The notes under the pieces are model-generated. The model was given only the letters and a program-made list of their open reading frames with translations. It searched no databases and was not told the origin of the DNA. DNA of 64,000 nt from Pascua guehoae (lineage: Eukaryota > Basidiomycota > Tremellomycetes > Trichosporonales > Trichosporonaceae), in assembly GCA_001600415.1 (NCBI GenBank), contig BCJX01000003.1, forward strand, positions 329,247 through 393,246, given 5' to 3'. The first letter of the stretch is position 1, and the number at the start of each line of letters is the position of its first letter. Both the position numbers and the translations under genes were made by a program. This document shows, piece after piece, positions 23,477 through 35,457 of the stretch.

Positions 23477-23898
23477 TGGTCAAACCGAGACACCCGGGGC
23501 TGTTGTTTCAACGGCCCATTCCGATAGTCCCGACATGTGCACTGGCGCACTGGCCTGCTTTTTCTGGCTCTCAATGCCACCACTTTCACACAGCTGGAAA
23601 CTCACCCGTCCCCTCTCACCATGTATCCCCATTCCTGACATCGCCTACGTTCGCAAGCGTGCGCCTCCGATAGGTCGAGGACTGGGTACTTGGGCCCCAC
23701 GGCTGCAGCCCCTGACTGGCTGGGCGCTCGCCCTATTGTGTGAGGTTCTGGCTCTCATCTTCGCACTGCCAGATTTCTCCGTCGCGTCTCCCATCCCAAC
23801 AAAATTCCGGTGATATGTATACCGGTATGCGTCTCGACGCGGTTGTGCAACACTTGCATATCGTATCGATACCCGAGACGACATAGTATCACACAGCC

Positions 23899-24691
23899 AT
23901 GACCACCGTCGTACCAGTACAGGTCCCCGTTACAGCCCCGACGACCGTTAGCGGTAGTGAGTAGCGCAGCTGTTGAGCCTCACTGACCACAGCCGACTCG
24001 AACGACCCCAATGCGCGACACGGTACGCGCCCTCCCGCTCGTGCATGTTTGCTGACAGCCCAGCGGCGTACCTGCGGCGTATCCGTGACTTTGTGCGCGT
24101 CGGCACGCGCTACACGGCGTACAGTGGGTGGCCGCCCGCAACCTAGCGACGTCTGACAGCAGCGAGCGAGGTGGGCGAGGCGTTTCGGCCCGTCGTGCGC
24201 CCATGGATCGGTACGTGTATGTGTGGCCCGGACACAAACCTGACGCCAGTGACGGCCGCATACGGCATTTCGTGGGCGTACATTATCGGCGATGTCGGAG
24301 TCACGACGTACCGCGCATACGAGACGGGGCCCACGCCCGCCCAGGCCCGCCGGTTTGACGAGACGACGCGCATCGGGCTCGTGGCCGCGCGCCAGTCTGT
24401 GTTTCAGACATTTGCGTCCATGGCCCTGCCTGCTTTCACCATCCATACCGTCGTCAAGCAGACGGCGCGGCTGTTTGTCAACTCTACCCTCCGCGTGCGC
24501 AGGTGGGGGCCGACCGCGATCGGCATTGCTGTCGTACCCGCCCTGCCATACCTCTTTGACCATCCCGTGAGTGTCCGACGCGAGGCGAGGGGACCCGTGC
24601 TGACGCGCGTGCAAAGGTCGAGGTCGCCACAGACTATGTGTTTGACAAGATTGAGGACGCCGTGGCGAGGGAGCCAGAGGACAAGCCATAG
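23899..24691 (+). CDS. MTP18/MTFP1-family mitochondrial inner-membrane protein
   Basis: In animals this family sits in the mitochondrial inner membrane and promotes fission. Exons 23899-23953, 23993-24022, 24064-24123, 24160-24210, 24250-24566 and 24617-24691 give 195 aa. Typical marks: VRVGTRYTAYTSEVGEAFR, AYGISWAYIIGDV, QTFASMALPAFTIHTVV, GPTAIGIAVVPALPYLFDHP and VEVATDYVFDKIE. Hydrophobic stretches around residues 70-85, 120-140 and 150-170 would be membrane segments. The first four introns are all phase 1 and short. The first 25 residues are Thr/Val/Pro-rich and not an obvious targeting sequence. Confidence 0.88.
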
Positions 24692-25026
24692 ACCAACACA
24701 TCAACTAGCATGTTCTGCATTTTGGGTATTCGTTCCGTCCTCGTGGTGGTCCGAGTTGCGGCCACAGCTCTCGAGCACTACTCACATGGTAGGTAGGTAC
24801 AGTTCACCTCTAACTGTTATTACACCGAGGACGCACAGCTCGCGTCAACTGGCACCCAAGTGCACGCCCGGCAAGAGGGTGCTGCCTCAACAACGCTGCG
24901 TCAGTCACAGCTATTATAACGATAGCGGGCTTCCAGAGTAAGAACAGAACAATCGCATACCATACGCCAACTTTAATCTCGTAAGACGTCAGAATTACTA
25001 CCACCTCGCTTCCTACTGAAACTAGC
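24692..25026. other. Short convergent spacer
   Basis: A 335-bp tail-to-tail interval between the MTP18-like gene and the HAM1-like gene. It holds only 3' flanks. Confidence 0.6.
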
Positions 25027-28000
25027 TTACACGCCCGAGCGGGGGTCACGCGCACCCTGGCCCGAGACCTGGTCAGCCGCAGACTGGACCGCAGCCTGGA
25101 TGCTGCCGCCGCCTGTGGTCTGGCCCGGCTGGCCCGTCTGGCCGAGCTGCTGCTGGCCAGACTGGAGGCCGGTAGACTGACCAACACCCTGGCCCTGGCC
25201 AGTGTGGCCGAGACCCGAGGTCGTCTGGCCAGTGTGGCCGAGACCCGAGGTCGTGTGGCCAGTACCGCCGAGACCAGCGCCGCCAGACTGCAGACCGGTG
25301 GTGCCAGTGTGCTGGGCGTACTCGGACCTCACAGCCTGCGATGCCGACTGGCCCTGGTGGCCGCCGAGGCCGGTGCCGGTCTGTCCGGACTGGGCAGACG
25401 TGTGGCCGAGACCCGACGAGGTCTGGCCAGTGTGGCCAGAGCCAAGACCGGCGGCGCTAGCGAGGCCAGCGCCGGTGGCGCCGGCACCGCTGTGGCCCGT
25501 CTGGGCGGTGCGGTCGTGCTGGCCCGTAAGACCAGTGCGGTCGTGCTGACCCGTCTGACCGGTAAGACCAGTACGGTCATGCTGACCCGTCTGGCCGGTA
25601 AGACCAGTGCGGTCATGCTGACCCGTCTGGCCCGTCAGGCCGGTGCGGTCGTGCTGGCCGGAGACACCGGAGCGGTCAAGCCCGGCGGAGCGGTCAGAGT
25701 GCTGCTGGCCAGCATGGTGGCCGGCAGCGAGGCCGGCAGCGAGGCTGGCAGCGGTACCAGCACCGGCACCGGCGGCACCGGCGCCGAGACCCGAGTGCTG
25801 GCCGGACTGGGCACCGGTGCGGTCGTGCTGGCGGCTCGAGTCGACACCGGCAGCGCGGTCAGCGGTCCTGGTAGCGGCCTGGCCGGTAGACTGGGCGCTC
25901 TGCTGGGCCGAGGCGACCTTCTGCTCGGCGTTCCTGCCAACAGTGGACGAGATGCCCGCACCGGCGCCGGCGCCGCGGACGGCCTGCGGGTGGTCCCTGC
26001 CAGTGACGCCTGGGTGCTGGCGGTCGCTGCCCGGGGCGATGGAGAAGGCAGGCGAGTGCCACTCGCGGCCGGAGCGGGCGAGGTCCTCGGTCTTCCAGAT
26101 GCGCTGGGTGATCGAGCTCTTTTCGTCGGGGACCTGGTCCGGGAGGAGCTGGCTCTGGCGGTCCGTGACGAGGTGGAACTCGCCCTTGCTGCTGTCCGAC
26201 TGGGCCTCCTTCTTCTGCTGCTCCTCGCGCTTGCGGCGGTACATTTCCTGCAGGGCCTGCTTGCGCGTCGTCTCGTCCGACTTCTTGGCCTCGTCCATGT
26301 TGTTGCGCACCTCGGCGAGCTGCTCGTCGAGGTACTCGAGACCCGAGCGGATGGCTCCCTCGACCGCAACGCCAATTGCCTTCTTGATGGCGCCAGTGGC
26401 AGCGCCCTTGATAAACTTGTACAAGAGGTCGTGCTTGCTGTCGCGGATCGAGAACGAGAGCTCATCGACAGTGGTATTGACCGAGCGGACACGGAACACC
26501 GAGTCGGTGCGGTTCTCGACCGTCTCGAGCTCGACGTCGACCGTAATACCGTTGCGCGACACGACAACGTCGGCGATACCGCGGTCGCTAATCTTGGGGA
26601 AGCCCTTCTTCTTCTTAAACGCAAAGCGCACATCGCGAATGTCGGCCTGGATCTGCGACATGCCCACGCGGAAGCGGTGGTGGCTGCGGTCGCGGATCGA
26701 GTCGTAGGGCGAAAACTTGAAAAAGTTGTGGTTCTCGAGCGTGACAATGTTCGGGAACAGGTTGGGCCCCGAAAGGATGAGGTTTTCGACAACGAGGTCG
26801 AGCTTTTCATCCGTGTACTCGGCACGCGGGATGGGCAGGTAGCCAATGTGACGGAGCGCGCTGGGAAGGATGACAGTGCGCAGGTCGTGCCAGAGCTTGG
26901 GCTTGAAGGCAAAGTTGCCCTCGTCGTTGAACAAAAGGTCCTTTGTCAGGCGCTTCCAGTCCTCGCCAAAGGTGCGGTTGAGCTGGTCCTCGTGGAACGA
27001 CTTGAGCCACTCGCCGACATTGTTCCAAACATTGTCCCAGTTTTCCTTGTACTTGCCCTGGAAGAAGTGCTGGCCCTGGTTCTTGAGCTGCGTGCCCTGC
27101 TCGCCAGCAGCGTCCTCCATGACGAATCCGGGCTCGAGGAGGATGGCGTTGATGTAGTTGCCCGCATTGTGCCACCACTGCTTGAGCTCGGGGTCGCGAG
27201 CAGCGTCTTCGTACAGCACGTCGACCGAGCGGCGGACGGGAGTCAGAGACTGGCCGTTGGCAAAGCGCTCGAGGATGATGATAAAGTTGTCGACAACACT
27301 CGATGCCTGCTGGTCCGAGGACGCCTGGTTGGCCGCGTTGAGGCCCTTGTCGCCGACGTGCTCGGCAAAGCCGCGGTACTTGGCAAACGTGTCGAGGAGC
27401 CACGTCATGGCATCGTTGTAGTCCTTGTGCTGCTGCACCTCATAGAGGACCTTGCGAAGGCGCCACAGGAACTGCTCGCGGCGCTCCTCGGGGAAGGCGT
27501 CGTCAAACATGTCGCGCGTCTCGTCCCAAGCCTCGGTCATGCGCTGCTGGTGCTCCTCGGGGATCTTGTTGCGCACGGCCTGGATGCCGCCACGGGCTTG
27601 CTCGCGGGCCTGGTCCTGCGCCTGGCGGGCCTGGGGGTCCGAGTCGGCATGCTGGAACGCGGCATCGCGGACCTGGCGGGCCTGGGTGCCGACAGACGCG
27701 TTGGGGTCGCGCTGCGAGTCGATGGCACCGAGGTGGTGCTGGGCCTGCTGCTGCATCTGCTGCGTCTGCTGGCTCTGCTGGCCACCCTGCTGGCCCTGAC
27801 GGGCATCCTGGGCAAGCTGCTGCGCGCCCTGTCCAGCTTGCTGGACAGCCTGCTGCTTGGTCTCCTGGTACTGCTGGTTGAGTTCGCCAGCGGTCCTCGA
27901 CTGGCCGTCGGCACCAATGACCTGCGCCTGCGACGGGGCGTCCTTCGGGTTGTACCGCACTTGGGAGCCATCGGCAGCCTTCATCTGGAGAGTTGGGGTC

Positions 28001-28679
28001 TCGTTGACACCGTGGATCTGGCCGTCGGCACCGTGCCACTGGTTGGAAGGCGCGGGCTGGTCGATACCCTGCAGCTGCTGTTCCGATGGACGGGCAGCGT
28101 CGGCAGCCTTGGTGGCGGCAGTCGCGAACAGGTCACGACCAATGACGCCAAAGTCCTTGAAGAGTTTACGGACTTCACCATTGGTAAGGAAGAGCGTCGT
28201 GAGGACACGCAGGTGCTTGGCACCCTCATCGCGATCGGCCATGGCCTCCTCCTTGTTCGTCGGGACGACATCAGACTGCTTAGCATGGGAAACGTCGACC
28301 CTGCCTGACTGGTAGAGCGTGTTCTGGATAAGCTCGTCACCATTCTTCGTCTGGACAATCTCGCGCATGGTGCCAATAATGTCACGAATATCGTCGATTA
28401 GAGTGCGGCCCTCGGGAGAGAGCTTGTCGAGTGGCACGGGCGAGTGCGACTGGGCGTAGGAGAGCGCATTGTCGATTTGGCTGTTGTCGGGCAGCTTTCT
28501 GAATGGTTAGGAGTAGTTCTTGGGCAACAGAAGACTTACCCATCGCGGAACGCCTCAATCACGCCCCAAAGCTTGACCTTGCGCTCAATGTCGGCCTCGA
28601 GCTCCTTGCCCGAGGCGGCGACAGTAACTCCACCAGAGGTTGGGTACTCGCGAACGTCGGCGTGTGTTTGCACTGCCAT
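25027..28679 (-). CDS. HAM1-like fungal protein with repetitive Gly/Gln tail
   Basis: Exons 28540-28679 and 25027-28498 give 1203 aa. The N-terminal half (ADIERKVKLWGVIEAF, LSPEGRTLIDDIRDIIGTM, LTTLFLTNGEVRKLFKDFG) and the central block (HIGYLPIPRAEYTDE, LDLVVENLILSGPNLFPN, KKKKGFPKISDRGIADVVV, GITVDVELETVENR) match the layout of fungal HAM1-like N- and C-terminal domains, which bind lipid in related folds. A Gln-rich linker lies near residues 190-290. After about residue 880 the protein becomes low-complexity Gly/Gln/Ser/Thr, including four tandem GQHDRTGLTGQT units and several GLGHTGQTTS units. No signal peptide. Cellular role is not known to me. Confidence 0.72.
25195..25700. repeat. Tandem coding repeats in the HAM1-like tail
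   Basis: A 36-bp unit (GQHDRTGLTGQT) is repeated about four times at 25500-25650, and a 36-42-bp unit (GLGHTGQTTS) about three times at 25195-25270. Third-base differences between copies show they are not recent perfect duplicates. Confidence 0.75.
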
Positions 28680-31600
28680 GGTCAGCCAAGAACAGCTGGA
28701 AGTCTTAGCAAACTACTCACTGTTGTTGTGTTGTGGCTCAGGAGTGCGAAAACTGAGCTACTATGGGGAAACATCCCGTTTGCTGCCCCAGCGACTTCTT
28801 AAGCCTGTGGCAGCGCTGCTCGCTTTCCCATCACTTTTGCCCGGCCAGCGGTAACAGTGACATCATACCCCGACATACCATTGCCATTCAAAATATGGTG
28901 ATGTCACACTCGTTCCAACATGTCGGACACGGGAGGAGGACGAGAGGAACAACAAAGGTGTCATTGACGTCACAAGTGCGACGCGCTCCGCAGCACTTCC
29001 TGGGCAAGGCCGCGGCCAGCATGCACGTAACACTGGGCAACCACCCCCATGACTCGGCATTCCACAGCAAGAACTTCCAGGGCAAACATTTTCAGCAGCT
29101 AGAGGTACCTGATCGCAGCAACATGTAGAGCTCATAGCACGCCAATTGTCCCCATGGGTCGTCCCGAACGCAGTGGGGCAGAAGGCAGTGAACGCGGCCA
29201 CCATGGCGTCACCTGTTTTGCCCAGTCCCGCGGTGCCTCAGTCCCCAACATTCCCTTCCCTTGACCGAACGTGTCGAGCCATTCCATGCGCGACACCGCG
29301 ACAACGTGATGTGGCATTTCCTGGTATCTTTGTGGCATTGGGGTTCCTTGAGCCGTCGCAACACCACTCCAGTGGTGTTCTTCGTCACCAGGGATGACCA
29401 GGGCAACCCACTATGCTTGTATGTATGTTGGCTCGTAAGTTTTCATACTGCTCAAGACGCGTCTCTGGAATGTTGAGGCGCGCGTCGGTGGCGAGGATCG
29501 AGGCACTGCCACGCATACCCTTGGTCTTGTTGATCGGCGACAATCAGACGATTTGTATCAGAGGACGTGGCGTTGCGCCTGCGGTTGTGGCGCCACCAAA
29601 TTGCAATATTGGTTAGTAACCGCCACAAAGATCTACCCAGTGTGTGCTGATCATCTCTGCTCACACTCACCGTCAACTTCAGTCGCATACGAGTGAGACA
29701 TTTGATGCTGTACTCGTTCACGCGTTTCTGGATACGAAGATGTCCTGTCAGTACCAGTAGTGTCCCACAGTTTGAGAAAGGAGGTGACTGCGCTAGAGGC
29801 TCAGTGTGGAGCGGTCGTGTTTGGTGAGTGGAGCGGGCCTTGTCCCTGGATCCAATGCATGACGTCATTGCAGACGGGCCCAGAATGATCGACGCTTCCC
29901 CGTCCGGCAGTGGCAAAATGGCATCCAAGGAGATGACCACCTTGCACCGGTGGGCTGGAATCCATGTTGAGTGCTGTCGCAAACAGCATATGTATTTGCT
30001 CTCCGCGTAATGCGCCATTGCCACGGGTGGACCAGCTGCGCTCCCACTGCACCGAGCTACCAGCCCCAAGAGGTGTGTGGCCCTTGCAACGAGGTCGACA
30101 TGACTTTCTTGGACATGTCGCGCTCAACCTGAAAGTCTCTGGCATTGCGAACCTGGTAATCAGAAATGCTTCCACGGCAGTCCTGAGATCAGTAACTTTA
30201 GCAAGAGCGACAGGCACACCCCGCCGCACAGGACCACTGGAATTCGGCTGGAATTCAGCGAGGAATGTGGAAGGGCCTGTGGAGGAGCGCTTTCTCTGGC
30301 ATGTGTGCTGCAGGTGACACCTCAACCGACCGATCACCGAATGTAAAACCCGAAGCCGCCACGGCCCCCTACAGACCGAAATCAGTAGCGGGGGCAATGA
30401 CGGCATCACTGTGGGGCCATGGCAGTACGATTGACATTCAGCACGGCCAATGGCCCCACTGGACGAGAAGATGTTGCAGGTACGTTGGTGGGCAGCTAGG
30501 AAGGAGAACTCTGCCCATTGCTGATACTGTTTCAGGAAGTGCGTTGGTGGCATGTCCCGCCCGCCACCCAGACCGTGCTCATCGGCGGTCCACGTTAGTA
30601 TCTGCACCTTACGTATCTGCACCTTACGCTGAGCTCCAGCACCGCCAAACTGTCAGCCGCAGACGTCAGTGGCACTGTCAATGTCACGTGTTGACCTTTG
30701 GTCACTCTCCGTACTACCATAGTGGTATAGCCTTCGAGACGCTCCAACAGAGTCTCTGGTGTCCCAATGCCTAAGCTACCTTTCAACCGTGCACGTGTGA
30801 TCTGGCACCTAATCCCAGCCTCCGCACGGAAAGAATCGCACAACGAGTACGCGAAAGCAAGGTTCCTTTCAGGGTCCTGGAGCTTGGTTGACATTGGCAC
30901 GTTTCACGCCTTGACGGTCGAGGACCCATGGGTGATGGCAGGCCACCACAACAAGCAAAAGGGAGGCGCCTTCCTTTGAGCCCCGAAAATGGGGTAGGCG
31001 GGGAGGGTGTGCTAGCTTTCCTCGGAATACGATCACCCAGTACTTACAGTTGGTAGTATACCGGGGAAGATTTTCCTTGTGGCAAATGTGGAAACCCACT
31101 AGTGGATTGTCACCGCTGCTTTCCAGTCATCAACCCCTTGGCATCACAGACAGGCCACTTGGAGTGGTAAACTAGGCGCCACAACTGTTAGCATGATCCC
31201 CAGGGCATATCCTCCATCTCTCTCACTTTCTGATGGGAATGTTGAGTGTTGGTGGTGAAGTGAAGTGGTCGAGTGTTTTGGGACCAATTGGCCCGGAAAG
31301 CAGGCAATAGGCAATGCCCAAGGTCTTGAACCGCCGTACTGTACGCATGAACTCGTGGTAATGCTTCTATGGGCAACTCATCTAACTTTATAATACTTAC
31401 AATAGTTCGTCCTATAGTCTCGGTGTACTGTACCGAGATACTATACACAAGCGAATGATCAATAAGGGTGGTAATGCTGGCATCTACAGTCGACCACCAC
31501 CTTCAGTGGCAGTTTATTGAGAGAGTGTTGCTGTAAGTGTCCTTTGAGTAACGTGGCTTCCCATAGAAGATTTTTGATTTTGTCCTCTACTTTCTGAGCG

Positions 31601-34343
31601 CGCCCAACTGCACAACGGAGTTTCCGGGCCGCAGGCAGTCTGACAAGAATATTCCACCGCAGGATTTCCTGTCTTCTGGTTTGCTGTGGTGGCTGCTCAT
31701 CATATTCCCTATGAGTAGTGTTTGTGTGGGGGGGTGAAGTCTGACCAATTACGCGTCGAAACAAATCACGGTAGAAGGGCAGGTGGTAGTTGTTCAGAAC
31801 AACTGTAAGCGTTAAGCCCAAGCGTAACCGCCCACCTATTTTCCAATAGCCATGGGATGTGATGAGGAATATTGCTAGCACCTTGGAATGACACACAAGC
31901 CTCCGCCACCACCCACGAGGTACGCGCTGCAGTCACCTGTGCAGGCCTAAGACATACGCCTTAGCGCCACGCGATCAATTACGCGATAAGGAAACACACC
32001 GATTGGCGAGCATTAGTTTGAACGTTTGTAGCCTGCAGAGGCGATGATGGCACCCGCGTGCCCTGGTGGTCAAAATCCGACACGGACGTGCGGAGCCCTT
32101 GTGGCGTCAGTTAACCGGGCCATTAAACGGCACCGTACATGTGCAAGCACGTTGGCTCATTTATGGAGAAGGCTGTGGTGTGGCCGGTCATGCAATTTAA
32201 GAGATTAGAAGTGGGCCTGTAAAGAACTGAACCTGAACGTGGCAGAGAAGGTGAAATGTGACTGTGGCAAGCGATCAGCAATGAGAGTGTTGACAGAGGC
32301 TGCTGTAGCGTGCAGGAGTGGGGGAATGGAGATCATCGTACCGGAGTGTCAAAATACCAGGGCAAGTTGCACTCCGTGGCACACGCCATCAGGATCACGA
32401 GCGCGCGGCACATGGTATACGGATATGCCCACGCCACCCTGTCAGGGCACACCAGTTTTGGGGCCACAGTGTATGCATGTGGTGGGTGGAGAGGAAGCCG
32501 TATACGAGCGGAGCAGGTCAAAAAGGTTATCACAATCTATGGGAGGAGTCTATGGGGAATGAAGCACCGCACACCGAGCGAAGCACACTGCAGTCTCATG
32601 GTGAACCCCCCCACGATACAATGGGTGAACTTCATTAGCGCTGCTAGCGGTCACCAGCTGCTAGTACGTACTGAACAGTTTGCAAAAGACGCGACGCGCC
32701 TCCAGCGCGATACTCTTTTGGGCTTGCTCAGCATGCTGGGCAACGATGGCCGAAGGAATCCTCCATCACCGTACCACCGGATCGGTAACCTGCTTATCCT
32801 AGCGCCGATGACTTTTGACCTCGGTGCCCATGTCGTATCAGGGTGTGCAACCTCTAGCAGGTCACCGAATGCCGCGGCAAGTACAAGCTTCAGCCGGCTG
32901 TGTTGGATAAACGATTGCAGCTGTGACGGACGGCAGGAGGGGTTGCCGGTGCCGAGGCGTTGTGGCGTTTTGAACATGGCGTCCTTGGGGGAATATGTCG
33001 GATACCGTCAACCTGCTTCCGAACTAAACGATAGAGTCCCAAGGCAGGGTCGCTGCAGATGTTCCATGCAATCTGGGTTCGGCCTAGCACGGGGAAGGGC
33101 TGCTGTGTGCGTTCTTGAAGTACCGGTACGCTGCCATACGGAGAACGCGCCGGTATCGACAATCCCTGATTGGGGCGGCATTGGCTCAAGCGCGGCCCGG
33201 CGGCCCAGCGTCACGCCCTCTGACCGCACGCGGTGCGATCACAAGGGGCATCATTGGCATCAGTGATATCTCCCACCTACTCAGAGGAGCAGGGTGTGAT
33301 CTTGAATAGTGCCGTGCACCAGCAGTACGCGCGTACGATAGCTGGCGGACAGTTTTGTTGAACAGTTCGACGATAAGAGCAAGAAGTCACATAGTCATCG
33401 AACACACTAGTGGGTACAGTCCGTCTGTCTATCGGCCACAGCGTCGTTTCACGTTCCCTTCGTGTACGTGCTGCCATGAGGTGATGAAGGCTTGCTTATC
33501 CAATTCCAGGGTCGGGATCGCATCATCCTTCCATGGACCCATGCCAACCAGAGGTGGCAAGCTGGCAGTCGCCGACGGTCAAGTCTACCTCGTCCAGATT
33601 TGTGAAACAATTTTACCCTTTGGCGCAAGGCGTTTTCAGTGGCTACCGCCACGGCTCATCAGGTTGTGGACTGAACTGTTTGTATGCTCTGTGTCAACCA
33701 CACCGCGGAGCGAGGACAGCATTCCTCTCGTGGGTGGCGGTCTGAGTAGTCACGTCGTGGCGTCTGCATACGCCGCACACTTCGGAGGCGGCCCGACGCT
33801 GGGCACCACGTCAGGCACGAATGAAAGCAGCGAAGACTTGTGTGGCGATTCGACACCATCGCACGTGGTGCGACCGGCTGTCAAGCTGCCACCATTGTGC
33901 CTTTTGGACATGATGTGTGTGGACAGAGGCCAGGATGGGAAGAAGGGCTGACGAGATACTTGGGATGGTGGTATCGGTGGCGCATGACTGTTCTCTTCCT
34001 CAGTCTGGTGGCGCCTTGGTCGCCCTATAGTGAGCTGTCGTCAGTGCAGTAAACATGGCGCTCAGTTTGCGGGCCCCGATATTAACCTTCGATACTTGGT
34101 GGCACCCGCCTCCTTCGCACGTTCCTCAGGGAGAAGAGAAAATCAGAGACTGGGGGCAATTTCCATTTCACTGAGAAGCCAGACGTTGAGGTGTTGGGAG
34201 AATAAGAGATGGCGACATTTCATGAGTAGACCCTCTCTGCAACCTCTCGCTCTCCTTCCCTCTCTCTATCTCTCCCCCTTATTTCCTCACCCCTTCGCAA
34301 ACTCGGCACAAACCCCTCTCCTTTAATCCTCCCATCAGCCACC
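28680..34343. other. 5.6-kb region without a supported gene
   Basis: GC content is lower and frames are short. The longest plus-strand frame (32310-33266, 318 codons) has no recognisable motif and no splice context. A minus-strand frame at 30595-30900 (ARLKGSLGIGTPETLLERLE) reads somewhat like protein but has no partner exons. No transposase, reverse transcriptase or terminal repeat was found. A CT-rich tract (about 34230-34320) precedes the gene at 34344. Confidence 0.5.
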
Positions 34344-34897
34344 ATGCTTCTCAACTCCCTTCTCCAGCTTGTTGTCGTCTTGGGCACGGCCACGTCCGCT
34401 GTCAACGCTGCCGCCACCCCCACTCGTCGCCAGGGCCAGAACCTCCAGACCTTCACCGGCGACCTTGGCGGACTCCCTCCCCCCGTCTACCAGTCTGGAA
34501 ACGGATGGACCAGCAGCGGTCAGAACTACAACTTCCTTATCGACGCTCTCAACCAGTCATGCTACGTGCAGATGAACAACTGCCAGAACGCTGCCAACGC
34601 GGGCCAGGAGGGCTTGACCGTTGAGATGTGCATTGACGTTGTGAGTGCTCACCCACTATTTCTGTATCCTTGCCGCATTGTGGTCCCAGTTAATTAACCA
34701 CCGCACAGCAACGGCCTGCCTGTTCGGCCTGGGCCGACGACATCGTCAACCAGCCCCAGCCCTCAAACACCCCCGGTCGCCGCCGCTACGTCAACCCCGA
34801 GATCTCAAAGCGGTACGTCCAGAAGAAGCGCACCTGCCAGCCCGGCACCACCGTCTCCTTCCGTGGCAAGAAGCTCAAGTGCGAGGAGACGGTTTAA
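34344..34897 (+). CDS. Small secreted protein with six cysteines
   Basis: Exons 34344-34640 and 34709-34897 give 161 aa. The signal peptide is MLLNSLLQLVVVLGTATSAVNA, followed by TPTRRQGQ, which offers a dibasic processing site. The mature part has GLPPPVYQSGNGWTSSG and three cysteine pairs (SCYVQMNNC; CIDV/CSAW; TCQPG/KCEE). A basic stretch RRRYVNPEISKRYVQKKR lies near the C-terminus. The intron is phase 0 with a normal donor. The family occurs widely in fungal secretomes, but the function is unknown to me. The CT-rich leader suggests strong expression. Confidence 0.82.
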
Positions 34898-35457
34898 GTG
34901 ATTTTGTACAAACCCTCCGACCACTTCCACTTTCGTTTTTTCTCTTACTTTGGACACTTTACTAGATGCGAACACCTTTGGATAGTTAGATCCAATGGCT
35001 AGATGCTAGTCAATGTGAGAGTTACAGCTCGCGTGCCCAAGACTGATCTGATTGGGATGGATTAGGAAGGAAAGCACAGTGGTTGAGCAGGGCTGAGGTA
35101 GCGGAACAGAGAGGCGATGTGCGGACAGGCGTAGGGTCAGCTAGTAGGAGCCCCTAGATGTTCCAGAGGCATCGCACGTGCAGGGCCAGGGCAACACGGT
35201 GTTGACGTATCAAGCACAGGCAAGGGTACGATAGGACATCTTCCTTGGCTGGTTGTTCAGTATGGAGGCCTCTGCAGTCCGTGTGGAGCTGAATGATCCT
35301 ATTCTCAGTCGACCACGGCACATCTTCTCGCCTTCTTTCACGCACATGTTCAGGCCAGGCGATCCCACAAAGTCATCTAATAAAGAGGGTGTTTAACATT
35401 CATATTCTTTTAATGAATTGCCAAGAGAGGCTTCGTTACAAACATATTACATACAGC
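34898..35457. other. Convergent spacer
   Basis: 3' flanks of the secreted protein (+) and the permease (-). No coding segment seen. Confidence 0.5.

Noticed and set aside
25204..28308. 1034-codon plus-strand frame opposite the HAM1-like gene
   Set aside because: A GC-rich antisense shadow; the minus-strand protein carries the recognisable domains.
32310..33266. 318-codon plus-strand frame in the gene-poor region
   Set aside because: No motif, no promoter or splice context, amino-acid composition of random sequence. Kept as a note only.
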